Assembly (NCBI RefSeq): GCF_000169175.1
Contig: NZ_AAWS01000024.1
Span: 62,001-126,000 of the forward strand
Source: Microscilla marina ATCC 23134
GTDB taxonomy: Bacteria; Bacteroidota; Bacteroidia; Cytophagales; Microscillaceae
Reading direction: 5' to 3'
Length of the DNA: 64,000 bases
Position numbers and translations under genes: made by a program. Under the pieces are notes generated by a model, which saw only the letters and a program-made list of their open reading frames with translations, was not told the origin of the DNA and made no database searches. Positions 8,188-17,282 of this stretch are shown here, one piece after another; positions within the stretch are counted from its first letter, which is position 1; the number at the start of each line of letters is the position of its first letter.

Positions 8188-8299
8188 CTGTAAGGGGAGG
8201 GTTCGAACCTCCACGAAGCGGTTAGTCCCTGCTGGAATTTGTCCCTTTGTCTTCACCCCCGAGACGGGAGGGCATGTCTGCCAATTTCATCACCTTACA
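8188..8299 (-). tRNA. Class II tRNA-like gene with 43-nt variable region (array copy 6, short form, promoter-proximal)
   Basis: 112 nt, identical to copy 1. The variable-arm base is GAAG (pairing positions 8215-8218) with CTTC (8251-8254 on the plus strand). It is the first gene in the direction of transcription. The region just upstream (8317-8339) holds one arm of an inverted repeat shared with the divergent Lrp-type gene. As in the other copies, positions 34-36 read GTC after C33, and CCA is not encoded. Confidence 0.75.
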
Positions 8300-8316
8300 G
8301 TGTGTGTGTACTTATT

Positions 8317-8483
8317 CCAAAAACTTTGATACTTACAACTTTTCAACATTTTTTACACATAATTTGTATCACATAGGTCTTGGCGTTGTTGTCTTATTCG
8401 CGTCATTCCTGACAAATCAGGGGGATGATTTTTAACACCATATTTCTACTTAGGTGTAAGTTGTAAGTATGTCAAGTTTTTGG
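8317..8483. promoter_or_regulatory. Inverted repeat shared by divergent tRNA-like array and Lrp-type gene
   Basis: Positions 8317-8339 (read on the minus strand) and 8460-8483 (plus strand) both read GTTGTAAGTAT, then 2-3 variable bases, then AAGTTTTTGG. One copy lies about 18 bp upstream of the first tRNA-like gene and points towards it. The other lies about 140 bp upstream of the Lrp-type ORF and points towards that. This placement suits a common promoter element or an operator for a regulator acting on both units. No match to the Bacteroidota TAnnTTTG promoter box was found inside it, so the role is inferred. Confidence 0.45.
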
Positions 8484-8626
8484 TCTGTCATTTATCTTTA
8501 TTGACATTACAAAGATAGGGGAAAAAGATTTTATATTCCAAATGTCTTAATAAAATTGATTTATTTTTACGTTATCCTTAATTTTATGAATTAATTATGT
8601 AGAAAGTCTTAATATTGGTAAAAATA

Positions 8627-9097
8627 ATGGCTAAAAATTTAGAAATCGATAATGTAGATCGGCAGATATTGGCCTTGCTTACGCAGGATGCTACCATGGC
8701 ATTTACCGAAATAGCCAAAAAGGTGTTTGTGTCAGATGCTACAGTGCATGTGCGCATGCGCAAAATGCGGGAGATGGGAATTATCAAGGGGTCACAATTG
8801 ATGATTGACTATGCCAAGCTAGGTTGGGACATTACTGCCTTTCTGGGGATTTATCTGGACAAGAGTTCCTTGTATGAAGATGCAGCCAAACAGTTGCAAA
8901 AAATCCCCGAAGTAGTAGAGATGCACTACACCACGGGGATCTATAGCGTTTTTGTAAAAATACGTTGTCGAGACACCAAGCATTTACGCGAGGTGCTACA
9001 CGATAAAATACAGAAAGTCACTGGCATTCAACGTACCGAAACCTTTATATCGCTTGAAGAGTCTATGCAAGAGGTACAGCAGTTGATCATTCCTTGA
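8627..9097 (+). CDS. Lrp/AsnC family transcriptional regulator
   Basis: 156 residues from the ATG at 8627; a TTG at 8615 would add four residues but is less likely. The N-terminal half is the AsnC-type winged helix-turn-helix (IDNVDRQILALLTQDA, then FTEIAKKVFVSDATVHVRM and RKMREMGIIKG). The C-terminal half is the RAM ligand-binding domain (TAFLGIYLDKS, then VVEMHYTTGIYSVFVKIRC and VTGIQRTETFISLEES). Family members form octameric discs, bind amino acids and control amino-acid metabolism genes. The gene is divergent from the tRNA-like array and shares an inverted upstream element with it. That makes the array a plausible target, but this is inference. Confidence 0.9.
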   Translation: MAKNLEIDNVDRQILALLTQDATMAFTEIAKKVFVSDATVHVRMRKMREMGIIKGSQLMIDYAKLGWDITAFLGIYLDKSSLYEDAAKQLQKIPEVVEMHYTTGIYSVFVKIRCRDTKHLREVLHDKIQKVTGIQRTETFISLEESMQEVQQLIIP

Positions 9098-9184
9098 CAG
9101 AGTTTGTTTTTTATTGTACACTTAGCAAAAGTGCTTCTTCAAGGTCTTTTGTTTTTTTTAGGCGCTTTGAATAAAATCTAAGTG

Positions 9185-12100
9185 TTATTCTACTTTAAAA
9201 CCTATTACCAGTACATCATCTGTTTGATGCTTAGCACCTGTCCATTCCTGAAGGGTCTGATCAAGGATGTTTTTTTGGCTATCCATATCTTGAGAGTGTA
9301 TGTCAAGTAATAGGTTTTTTAGGCGTTTCCTCATAAACTTTTTATCTTCTTGCCCTCCAAACTGATCCTGGTACCCATCAGACGCTATATAACAGCAAGT
9401 AGGGGCGTCTATGTTTATACTATGTTCTTCAAACGTGACCTCGGTTTTTCTAACCTCTCCACCAATGCTAAACTTATTGCCTTTGATGGCGTGTATCGTA
9501 TTGTTTTGTATATACACCAATGGGTTTTTGGCACCCGCAAACGTAAGTACTTTATTGGTTTTGTCCCAAACACACAGGGCAAGGTCCATTCCATCACGGT
9601 TTTTGGTTTTATCTTGTTTAAGCAGCGCTTGAATCCCTTTATCCAGCTGGGTCAATACCTGTGAAGGTGTCACTATGTTTTTTACCGATACTATCTCACT
9701 TAACAGTGCATGACCTATCATAGACATAAACGCCCCTGGTACTCCGTGTCCGGTGCAGTCTATAGCCGCAATAATTACTTTATCGTCTTTTTGATTGAAC
9801 CAATAAAAATCACCAGATACAATATCACGTGGTTTAAATAAAATGAAACAATCGTCCAGAATACTTTTTATACGTTGGGTATTGGGCAAAATAGCGGCTT
9901 GTATTCGCTGTCCATAATTGATACTGGCGGTAATGTCATCATTTTTTTGTTTGATTTGCTGATAGGCAATATTTAACTGTTTGGTTCTTTCTTTTACTTT
10001 ATCTTCCAGGTTTTCATATAAGAGGGCATTTTCTACTGAAATAGCCATTTGAGAAGACAGGATATTGAGCACTTCCAGGTGTTGGCTGGTAAATGCGCCT
10101 GTACTGAGGTTGTTTTCAAGGTAAAGAATACCTACAATATGACCTGTTTTGAGCAAAGGGGTGCATAAAAGCGATTTTGTATGGGTGGTACTGATGTATG
10201 GTAAGTGGGTAAATTGTCCTTCATTACTGGCATCGTTTAGCACCAGGGTTTGCTTGGTACGCACCACATAGTTTACGATCTCTTCCGACAAAATTACTTC
10301 CTGAGCATTTACTTGTTCCAGCGGAATCGACTGTAGGGTGGTAATGGCTTGAGTGCTTACGTCTACGGCAGCCTCTAAATAAGGTTGGTCTTGGTTGTAC
10401 AAAAACAAAAAGCCTCGTTGGGCTCCTGAATTTTCTATGAGGGTTGCCATCATTTTTTCTAACAATGATGATAGTACCACCTCTTCCGAAAGCATTTGTG
10501 ACGCTTTGAGAATAGTATCAAAATTGAGTTTTTTGCCAATGTTTCCCGATTTACCTGTAGTAGTTACTATAGTTTGAGAGTCTTTATAGCCCGTGTTTCC
10601 TTTGAGCAAAAAGGGATACATTTGCTCTAGCTGGCTTACTTTTTTGCTTGCCCCCCATATATTATAAGCCTGATGGCTCTGTTGCCAATATACCTGAGCT
10701 ATGCGGTGTTTGTTGATACTTTCGTAGAACAAAGCAGCCATCTGTGCCGCAATGGCGTTCTCAAAAGTAAGGCCTTGTGCCTGCCCTTTATTGATGGCCT
10801 CTTCATAGTAGTCCATGGCTTCCAGATGCTCGCCTTTTATTTGTGCTATTTCGGCTTTAATCAGTAAGTACTTATTATGAAAATCTGCCGGGTTAAGCTC
10901 ACTCAATAACTTTAGTTTGTCTATAAAATCTTTGATTTGGTTCAGTACCTCCTCTTTTTTATCCGGCATTTGTTTTACCTGTTGCAGTTGAATAAGCGGG
11001 TAATAAAACTGGGTAGACATATACTGAGCATTGCCTACATTGTAAGGGAGCCAATTTAAGGCCTCGTTTGTGCTTTTTATGGCGTTATTTGTATCATTCA
11101 TCACCAAATAAGCAATTGCTTGATACAGGTGACTCATATAGATACTTACAAACGTTTGGTTTTTAGTAGTAAGCTCCAGTATGGTATCAAACTCCTGGGG
11201 TAAGTGATTGGGAGGCGTGTATACCGAGTCTGACAAAGCGTTTGCCAGGCCGTACATAGGCAAAATAATGTCTGTGGCAAAGCTATTTTGGTACTTTAGA
11301 CTAATGTATAAATTAGCTTCACTATGCTCTATAAATGTTTGAATGTCATCGCCTTTTATAAAGCTTACATTAGGAGCAATCATAGTATTGTAAGTGGCAA
11401 ATTGCAGTTCGCCCGATTGAAAACCCAGTTGTTCTCCTTCTTTTAATACAGGCATAATATGGTGGGCGGGCTTTACAGGGTATATTAGAAAAGAGCCCAA
11501 CACAAAACAAGAGTTACACTTTTGCTGAAGATTATTGTATTTTTCACTTAGCTTATAGGCAAGCTCTCCGTACTCATACCCCGTGGTATAATCACTAAAA
11601 ACTACTCCACATAAAATTCCATAAGAACTATAAATGGTAGAAAGCTCAGGTACATTGCCTTTTTTGAGCCCAAGCGCTGTAGCTTGTACAATGATAAATG
11701 TCCATAAATTAGGGTTAGACAAATAAGCAGGCGAGGCCATATTAGACAAGATCTTGGCAACCAAAATATCTTCAGCTACTTCAGCATCTGGAGCATCCAC
11801 AATGCTGGAAACCTTTCGTTCTCCCAAATGCTGTGCTACAGCCCCAAACCCGGCACCAATGGCTGCTTCCAGGTCGGTATCTGCTGGTATACCAAAATCG
11901 AGCAACTCTAGGGCTTTTTTTCCAGCCTCTATAGCTTCTGTATACTTTGCCTGTAGGGTGGCTTGTATGATCAGTGTATTGTAAATATCGGCTTTTTCAA
12001 CCGAAGTGTGCGCGTTTTGGAGGGTGCTTTGTGCGTATTCCTCCACTTTGTCAAAGTTTCCGTTAAGGTATTCTGCCTCGATAAGCTCTTTGTGTAGCAA

Positions 12101-14419
12101 AAACGTAAAATCATATAAGTTTTCCCATGGAGCCGTAGGGAGTAAATCGTAGGCTGTATTCAGGTAATTTATAGCACTATTATAAGCGGTAGCACTGGTG
12201 GCTTTTTGGGCAGCTTTAAAGTTGAGCTGTCTGAGTTTGTCAATAGAAGCAGGAGTAGTAATAAGCGATTGAGCTTTATTTAATTGATTGACCACGCTAA
12301 AAACCTCTTGTTCCAGTAGTTCTTCGGGGGTATTGTCCAGCAATGTTTGACCAATATTGAGGTGTACTTGAGCTATATTTTCTGGGGCAATTAAAGAATA
12401 AGAGGCTTGTTGGATGCGGTCGTGTTGAAACTTATACCCCTTCTGATTGCTCAAAATCAATTGTTCTTTGAGCGCTTCATTGAGTGCTGTTTCTATTTCT
12501 TCCAGGCTGCTTTCCGGGTAAAATGCCAACAGTGCTTCTTTGTCAAACTGGTTGTTAAAGGCAGCGGCAACTTTCAGTAAATCAATGGTTTGGGCAGGCA
12601 GTTTTTCAATTTTTTTGACCAATAACTCCACTACATTATCCGTCATGTCTTGCGACTTTATCTTGGCATCATTCCATTGCCATTGATAGTGTGTATAGTC
12701 AAAAAACAATAAGCCATCCTGATACAAGCTAGTTAAAAACTGATTGATAAAAAATGGGTTCCCTTCTGTTTTGTTAAAAATGAGCTGGGCTAAACTTTCG
12801 GTCGATTCGATGTCGGTTTTAAGCGTATCAGCTACAATAGACTGTATATGTTCAATACGCAGGTTCGACAACGCAATGCTTTGTATTTCAGCATATTTAC
12901 TTATTTCTTTGAGGGTAGCTGTCAAAGGGTGAGTTTGATCAACTTCATTGTCGCGGTAAGACCCTACAATGAATAAATATTGGTTTTGGGCATTTTTCAA
13001 AAACAGCTCAAGCAATTGCAAACTGGCGTTATCTGCCCACTGCAAGTCATCAATGACAAGCATAATGGGGTGCTCCTTTTGAGTAAATACTTTGATAAAG
13101 TTTTCGAATGTATAGTTAAACCTGTTTTGGGTTTCAGTAGAAGGGAGTTTTTCTACCGGAGCTTGTTCGCCTATAATCAATTCTAATTTAGGTATTACAT
13201 CTACCATTACTTGTCCATTACCCTCTAGGGCTGTCAACAAGTCGTTTTTCCATTTTGTGAGCTTTTGTTGAGATTCAGTAAGTATATGATCTATTAATAC
13301 ATCAAAAGCTTGAATAATAGCAAGGTAAGGTATATTTCTTTGAAACTGTTCAAATTTACCTTTGATATAATACCCGTTTTTTTGGGTAATAGGTTTTTGT
13401 ATTTCCTGTATCAATACCGACTTACCTATGCCCGAATACCCCTTGATAAGTACCAGCTGTGCGTTGCCCTCTTCACATGTTTTGTCAAAAGCCGACAATA
13501 GCTTCTCGCGCTCTTGTTCTCTTCCGTATAATTTCTGCGAAATCTGAAATTTATCAGAGTAATCGCCTTTGCCCAATACAAGTTGGTGAGCATTGTTGTT
13601 GTCCAGGTTTTCCAGGCAGTCTGATAAATCGCTTTTTAGCCCTTTGGCAGACTGGTAGCGATCTTCGGCGTTTTTAGAAAGCAACTTAAGTACAATTTCA
13701 GATAAAAACGGGGGTATCTCTGAATTTATAAGATGAGGTGGTTTGGGCTTGAGGGCAATATGGGCGTGGATAATTTCCATTTGTTCTTTGCCCTGAAAAG
13801 GTAAATTGCCTGTAAGCATTTCGTACAACACCACGCCAAACGAGTACAAATCGGTTCGGTAGTCAATACTACGGTTCATTCTGCCGGTTTGCTCTGGCGA
13901 AATATAAGGAAGGGTACCTTGTAGATTGTTTACATTGCCTATATCGGTTTTTTCTGTCGAAAGCTGGGTAGCAATGTCAAAATCAATAATGGTAGGTTGA
14001 TAAGTCTCAGGGTTGAGCAAAATATTGTTGCAATTCAGGTCTTTGTGAATCACATTTTTTTTGTGCACTTTTTCAAGAGTAGAGGCCAAATAAATGGCTA
14101 TTTGTAACACTTGTCTTACACTGAGCTTTTGTGTTTTGATGACATTGCCCAACGTAGGTGCCGCAATATACTCTTGCAATATAGCCAAGCTGTTGCCTTG
14201 CGGAATAAGAGACAGTGCTTTGGGTATGCCTGGCATTTCCAGGTCTTGGCTAATTTTAAATTCTCGCTCAAAGCGTTTGAGTTCTTCGGGGCTAGGGTAA
14301 GGGTTGGTGGTAGTTTTTAGCACAAATTGATCGTTTTCCTCATTGGAAGCCAAAAATACACTCGTTTTATCGCTTTTGTAAAGCGTGTCGGTAATCTGAT
14401 AGTTCGCTATATTCTTCAT
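9185..14419 (-). CDS. Giant signalling protein: Ser/Thr kinase, AAA ATPase, helical repeats, GAF, SpoIIE phosphatase
   Basis: 1744 residues. The N-terminal Ser/Thr kinase domain (about 8-265) has the ATP lysine K35, the catalytic loop HKDLN (125-129), the metal motif DFD (146-148 in place of DFG) and PYISPEQTGRMN in the activation segment. Next comes an AAA/STAND-type ATPase with Walker A GYSGIGKS (327-334) and Walker B MLVIDDLQWAD (D457, D458), then a long helical TPR-like region to about residue 1250. A GAF domain follows (about 1290-1440), then a coiled coil, and a C-terminal SpoIIE/PP2C phosphatase (VSGDFYWF, IDCTGHGVPGAFMSM). One chain thus combines an ATP-gated sensor, a kinase and a phosphatase. 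The target is not encoded nearby. There is no signal peptide, so it is probably cytosolic. Confidence 0.92.
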   Translation of the reverse strand: MKNIANYQITDTLYKSDKTSVFLASNEENDQFVLKTTTNPYPSPEELKRFEREFKISQDLEMPGIPKALSLIPQGNSLAILQEYIAAPTLGNVIKTQKLSVRQVLQIAIYLASTLEKVHKKNVIHKDLNCNNILLNPETYQPTIIDFDIATQLSTEKTDIGNVNNLQGTLPYISPEQTGRMNRSIDYRTDLYSFGVVLYEMLTGNLPFQGKEQMEIIHAHIALKPKPPHLINSEIPPFLSEIVLKLLSKNAEDRYQSAKGLKSDLSDCLENLDNNNAHQLVLGKGDYSDKFQISQKLYGREQEREKLLSAFDKTCEEGNAQLVLIKGYSGIGKSVLIQEIQKPITQKNGYYIKGKFEQFQRNIPYLAIIQAFDVLIDHILTESQQKLTKWKNDLLTALEGNGQVMVDVIPKLELIIGEQAPVEKLPSTETQNRFNYTFENFIKVFTQKEHPIMLVIDDLQWADNASLQLLELFLKNAQNQYLFIVGSYRDNEVDQTHPLTATLKEISKYAEIQSIALSNLRIEHIQSIVADTLKTDIESTESLAQLIFNKTEGNPFFINQFLTSLYQDGLLFFDYTHYQWQWNDAKIKSQDMTDNVVELLVKKIEKLPAQTIDLLKVAAAFNNQFDKEALLAFYPESSLEEIETALNEALKEQLILSNQKGYKFQHDRIQQASYSLIAPENIAQVHLNIGQTLLDNTPEELLEQEVFSVVNQLNKAQSLITTPASIDKLRQLNFKAAQKATSATAYNSAINYLNTAYDLLPTAPWENLYDFTFLLHKELIEAEYLNGNFDKVEEYAQSTLQNAHTSVEKADIYNTLIIQATLQAKYTEAIEAGKKALELLDFGIPADTDLEAAIGAGFGAVAQHLGERKVSSIVDAPDAEVAEDILVAKILSNMASPAYLSNPNLWTFIIVQATALGLKKGNVPELSTIYSSYGILCGVVFSDYTTGYEYGELAYKLSEKYNNLQQKCNSCFVLGSFLIYPVKPAHHIMPVLKEGEQLGFQSGELQFATYNTMIAPNVSFIKGDDIQTFIEHSEANLYISLKYQNSFATDIILPMYGLANALSDSVYTPPNHLPQEFDTILELTTKNQTFVSIYMSHLYQAIAYLVMNDTNNAIKSTNEALNWLPYNVGNAQYMSTQFYYPLIQLQQVKQMPDKKEEVLNQIKDFIDKLKLLSELNPADFHNKYLLIKAEIAQIKGEHLEAMDYYEEAINKGQAQGLTFENAIAAQMAALFYESINKHRIAQVYWQQSHQAYNIWGASKKVSQLEQMYPFLLKGNTGYKDSQTIVTTTGKSGNIGKKLNFDTILKASQMLSEEVVLSSLLEKMMATLIENSGAQRGFLFLYNQDQPYLEAAVDVSTQAITTLQSIPLEQVNAQEVILSEEIVNYVVRTKQTLVLNDASNEGQFTHLPYISTTHTKSLLCTPLLKTGHIVGILYLENNLSTGAFTSQHLEVLNILSSQMAISVENALLYENLEDKVKERTKQLNIAYQQIKQKNDDITASINYGQRIQAAILPNTQRIKSILDDCFILFKPRDIVSGDFYWFNQKDDKVIIAAIDCTGHGVPGAFMSMIGHALLSEIVSVKNIVTPSQVLTQLDKGIQALLKQDKTKNRDGMDLALCVWDKTNKVLTFAGAKNPLVYIQNNTIHAIKGNKFSIGGEVRKTEVTFEEHSINIDAPTCCYIASDGYQDQFGGQEDKKFMRKRLKNLLLDIHSQDMDSQKNILDQTLQEWTGAKHQTDDVLVIGFKVE

Positions 14420-14571
14420 AGTACCTAACCGTGTTATAATTTATGTTTTGTTGATGCTCCGCCACAGACCGCTTAATTCTACCAGGGTTTGGGTAAACTT
14501 ACGTTATAAGCAAGCCCTGGCAGGTGAGGCAATGGGGAGGTAGATAAGACAAGTTTGTTTGACTTGTCACA

Positions 14572-16872
14572 TTATTTTGAAGTAAAATTCGGAAATACCT
14601 CTTTCTCAAAAATAGCTTGTACAGCAGCTTTATGTTGAGGGGGTACCCCATCTATCAAATGCTGATATTCGTCTACTATATCAGTGCTCAAATGGTCTGC
14701 CAAATCATCCCCTCCTATGTCATTTATCCACAAAGAATGTAGTGTAAAACCAAAGTCAAAATCTGGATGAGTCAATACACAAGTAGGTCCCTGGGCTAGA
14801 TTGCTGGCGTCGAAAATCCATACCTCACGCAGGTAGTTAATATGATCGCCTGCTTCTTCTATCCCATTGATCATAGTCGTAAACAAGTAGCCGTCCATGC
14901 TGGGCTCTACCCCCGGAGTAGCCGTTTTTTTAGGTACAAACTGAATAGCGCCTAAGGTATAGTTGTCAGGATATTGATAATAATCCTCTAGTTTCATAGT
15001 GTCAGTATTCAAACGAGCAATTTGCAAGGGTACTCCCTGTTCGCTGTACTTCTCTATGTCTTCGGCAGGTACTATGCGGTTAGGGTAATCTTTGTATAAG
15101 TCAAAAATAAACTTGGTAAGTCGGCGTTTTTCCAGGGCGCCAAATTGCCAATAAATATTTTTGATTTCGTTGACTGGTTGTTCGGCAGAAATAAAATCTC
15201 TGAATGTATAAAACCCCGAAAGCCACGTATGCGGTGCAGTACCCCCGTTTTTGTCTGGGTTACCGGTTTCATAGGTCATGATTTCTTCTTTAATGGTAGC
15301 CGTTTCAGCATCAATGACAATTTTTCCTACCCTACCTACATCCATCGACCCCACACATAAAATACCCTCAGTTCCTTCTTCAATAGGTGTGCCCGGCATA
15401 AGTTCATCATAACACCTGACCCACTCGGCCAAACAAGCCGCTGCATTGGACGCAGTATAAATTGTAATCAGTTGATTATCATTGCTATAGTTTGCCGTAA
15501 AATGAATAAACTCAGGTTTGAGTGTCAGGCTTTTGGCTACCACGGTTTCATTGCCTGCAATCAGGTCGGCACGCTTGATAATGTATAGAGGAGTATTGGC
15601 AAGTTGAGGCTGGGTAGTAATTTGTCGCAAAAACCTGTTCAACTTTTCGTTGTTAGGAAAGGGATTATTCATCAACACATCCAGCGAAAGCTTAAAGGCT
15701 GCATCAATCAAGAGCACATAATCTTTGCTAATGCTGGTTTGGTGCATGCATTGAAGAATTTTTATATTATCCCCATTTTCGTCTACCACCTTCCATCGGT
15801 CGTGGGTTTTGGTGTCGCTAAAGCGAAGCAGGTACACCTCATCTTCTATAGACGTGCTTGACTCTATAGATTCTACAATGGTATCTTCTACTTTTTCTTC
15901 CAGTGCCTTTGCCTCTTTGCCAAATATTTTATTGATGAGATGAATAAAAAACGCTTTTATTTTATCAAATATGCTTTGGTTTACTTCTACATGAGTCTTG
16001 ACCGATTGGGCGGCTTCCTGAAGCTTACTTTGTTTTTGGCTAAGTTTTTTTTCCAGGTGCTCAACGAAATCTTCAAAGCTAAGCTTGTTTTTGCTGTGGG
16101 TGTTTTTTTCTTCTAGTTCATCTATACATTCTTCCAATAGCTGTTCTACTGTTTCAGGAGCACTTTGCAACAAAGGCCATAACCCCGAAGCCTGAAGCAA
16201 GGTCTTTACCGACTTGGTATAGTTTACCGTGAAAAGTTCTTGGGTGACAGGGTCAAAGGTAGGGTGAGCAGTACCTTGAATGAGTTTAAAAATCCAGGGA
16301 ACAATGGCAGGAGTGGCAGCTACATAATCGCTCAATTGCCCAATGGGTTGGGTAACGTTTAGTAGCTTGGGGTTAAACTCATAAGCCCTGCCCAGGTCGG
16401 CGGTAGCCAACAAACGCGTAGCCTGATCATTTTTAAATTTTACGGGCACTATAGCGGTAGCTATTTGTTCGGCAGCCCCCAATACAAAAGATAATCGGGC
16501 GATGCCCAGGTTTTTAAAACCAAGCAGTGTGTGTCCGGTGGTGCCATATTTGGTGGCCTTGTCTGCATAATAAGAAGGGGGCTTTAGCAGCTTTGCCTTC
16601 AGGGTGATTGTGCCTGGCTGGGTAAGGTCAAACTTAAAAATATAGCCACCACCACCCAAAAGCGGCGAACTGTACTCTTGGTTGGGTTTGCCGTCAGGGT
16701 GGGTTTTGGGATAAGGCAAGGCAGAGTTGACAGTACCATTGGGAGTGTTGATGTATACGTAGCCGCATAAATCATTGGGCAGTGTACCAGACTTTACTTC
16801 CAGAGTTAAATTGAGGGTCTCGCGAGTTGAGGAGACTAGTGGTCTTGTAGGGATTGTGGTTTGTTCCGACAT
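14572..16872 (-). CDS. Carotenoid oxygenase (RPE65) family protein with a coiled-coil insertion
   Basis: 766 residues, longer than the usual ~480-550 of carotenoid cleavage oxygenases. Family features are the N-terminal GTLPNDLCGYVYINTPNG, the glycine-rich strand near residue 72 and the likely four iron-binding histidines H203 (GTAHPTFDP), H377 (CMHQTS), H457 (FIHFTANY) and H712 (FTLHSLWIND). Between about residues 235 and 345 there is a charged helical insertion that is not part of the seven-bladed propeller (for example FVEHLEKKLSQKQSKLQEAA and a hydrophobic helix AFFIHLINKIFG). Family enzymes cleave a carotenoid or related polyene double bond with O2. The exact substrate is unknown. The gene stands alone, and no carotenoid genes are adjacent. 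Confidence 0.8.
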   Translation of the reverse strand: MSEQTTIPTRPLVSSTRETLNLTLEVKSGTLPNDLCGYVYINTPNGTVNSALPYPKTHPDGKPNQEYSSPLLGGGGYIFKFDLTQPGTITLKAKLLKPPSYYADKATKYGTTGHTLLGFKNLGIARLSFVLGAAEQIATAIVPVKFKNDQATRLLATADLGRAYEFNPKLLNVTQPIGQLSDYVAATPAIVPWIFKLIQGTAHPTFDPVTQELFTVNYTKSVKTLLQASGLWPLLQSAPETVEQLLEECIDELEEKNTHSKNKLSFEDFVEHLEKKLSQKQSKLQEAAQSVKTHVEVNQSIFDKIKAFFIHLINKIFGKEAKALEEKVEDTIVESIESSTSIEDEVYLLRFSDTKTHDRWKVVDENGDNIKILQCMHQTSISKDYVLLIDAAFKLSLDVLMNNPFPNNEKLNRFLRQITTQPQLANTPLYIIKRADLIAGNETVVAKSLTLKPEFIHFTANYSNDNQLITIYTASNAAACLAEWVRCYDELMPGTPIEEGTEGILCVGSMDVGRVGKIVIDAETATIKEEIMTYETGNPDKNGGTAPHTWLSGFYTFRDFISAEQPVNEIKNIYWQFGALEKRRLTKFIFDLYKDYPNRIVPAEDIEKYSEQGVPLQIARLNTDTMKLEDYYQYPDNYTLGAIQFVPKKTATPGVEPSMDGYLFTTMINGIEEAGDHINYLREVWIFDASNLAQGPTCVLTHPDFDFGFTLHSLWINDIGGDDLADHLSTDIVDEYQHLIDGVPPQHKAAVQAIFEKEVFPNFTSK

Positions 16873-17282
16873 ATTGTAATGTATTGCAAAAATTGATTGA
16901 TAGTTTAGTGGGTGAAATCACTTCTAAAATAATATAAATATGTGTTAAATCTATGGTGAGCAGTATTTAATTTTGCTGAAACACATTGCAAGCTTTTTTT
17001 ATTGGTTTGAGTTTTTGACCGTCAACTTTTTGATCGTAATAGGCCTGTCATTTCTCTTGATTTGTAAAAACAAAAAGGAGAATAGTAAATTGCTTAGGAT
17101 GAGGTGATTAAGTTGCTTTTGCCTTGGTTATTGCTGTTTTATTACTGCAGATAAGATTTTTTAAATGCACTTTTTCAGAAAAAAAATCCTCCTTTTAAAA
17201 CTTTTTTGAAGCCCACATCATCTCACCAATAACAAAAAGAGATAGTAAAAGTACTGAGCACACTTAAACCCCTTGATAGATA
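16873..17282. other. Divergent intergenic region, no gene recognised
   Basis: AT-rich spacer between the RPE65-family gene (-) and the sigma factor gene (+). It should hold both promoters, but no unambiguous element was identified. Confidence 0.5.

Larger units (their letters stand above)
7040..8299 (-). repeat. Tandem array of six tRNA-like units, short-long-long-long-long-short
   Basis: Six tRNA-like genes in one orientation with spacers of roughly 60-105 bp. The four spacers next to the long copies carry the same segment: a palindrome (TTTACCCC-TCTTTT-GGGGTAAA at 7427-7448, with versions near 7673, 7907 and 8127), then CTTGAAGC-type sequence and a short A/T tract. The spacer between copies 1 and 2 is different. 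On the minus strand, each tRNA-like 3' end is followed closely by CTTTTT or CTTC, and each palindrome precedes the next 5' end by about 12 nt. The arrangement points to unit duplication with the outer copies left in the short form. Confidence 0.75.

Noticed and set aside
7040-8299. CRISPR-like array
   Set aside because: The repeated units are 112-160 nt with a clear tRNA cloverleaf, and the spacers resemble each other, unlike CRISPR spacers.
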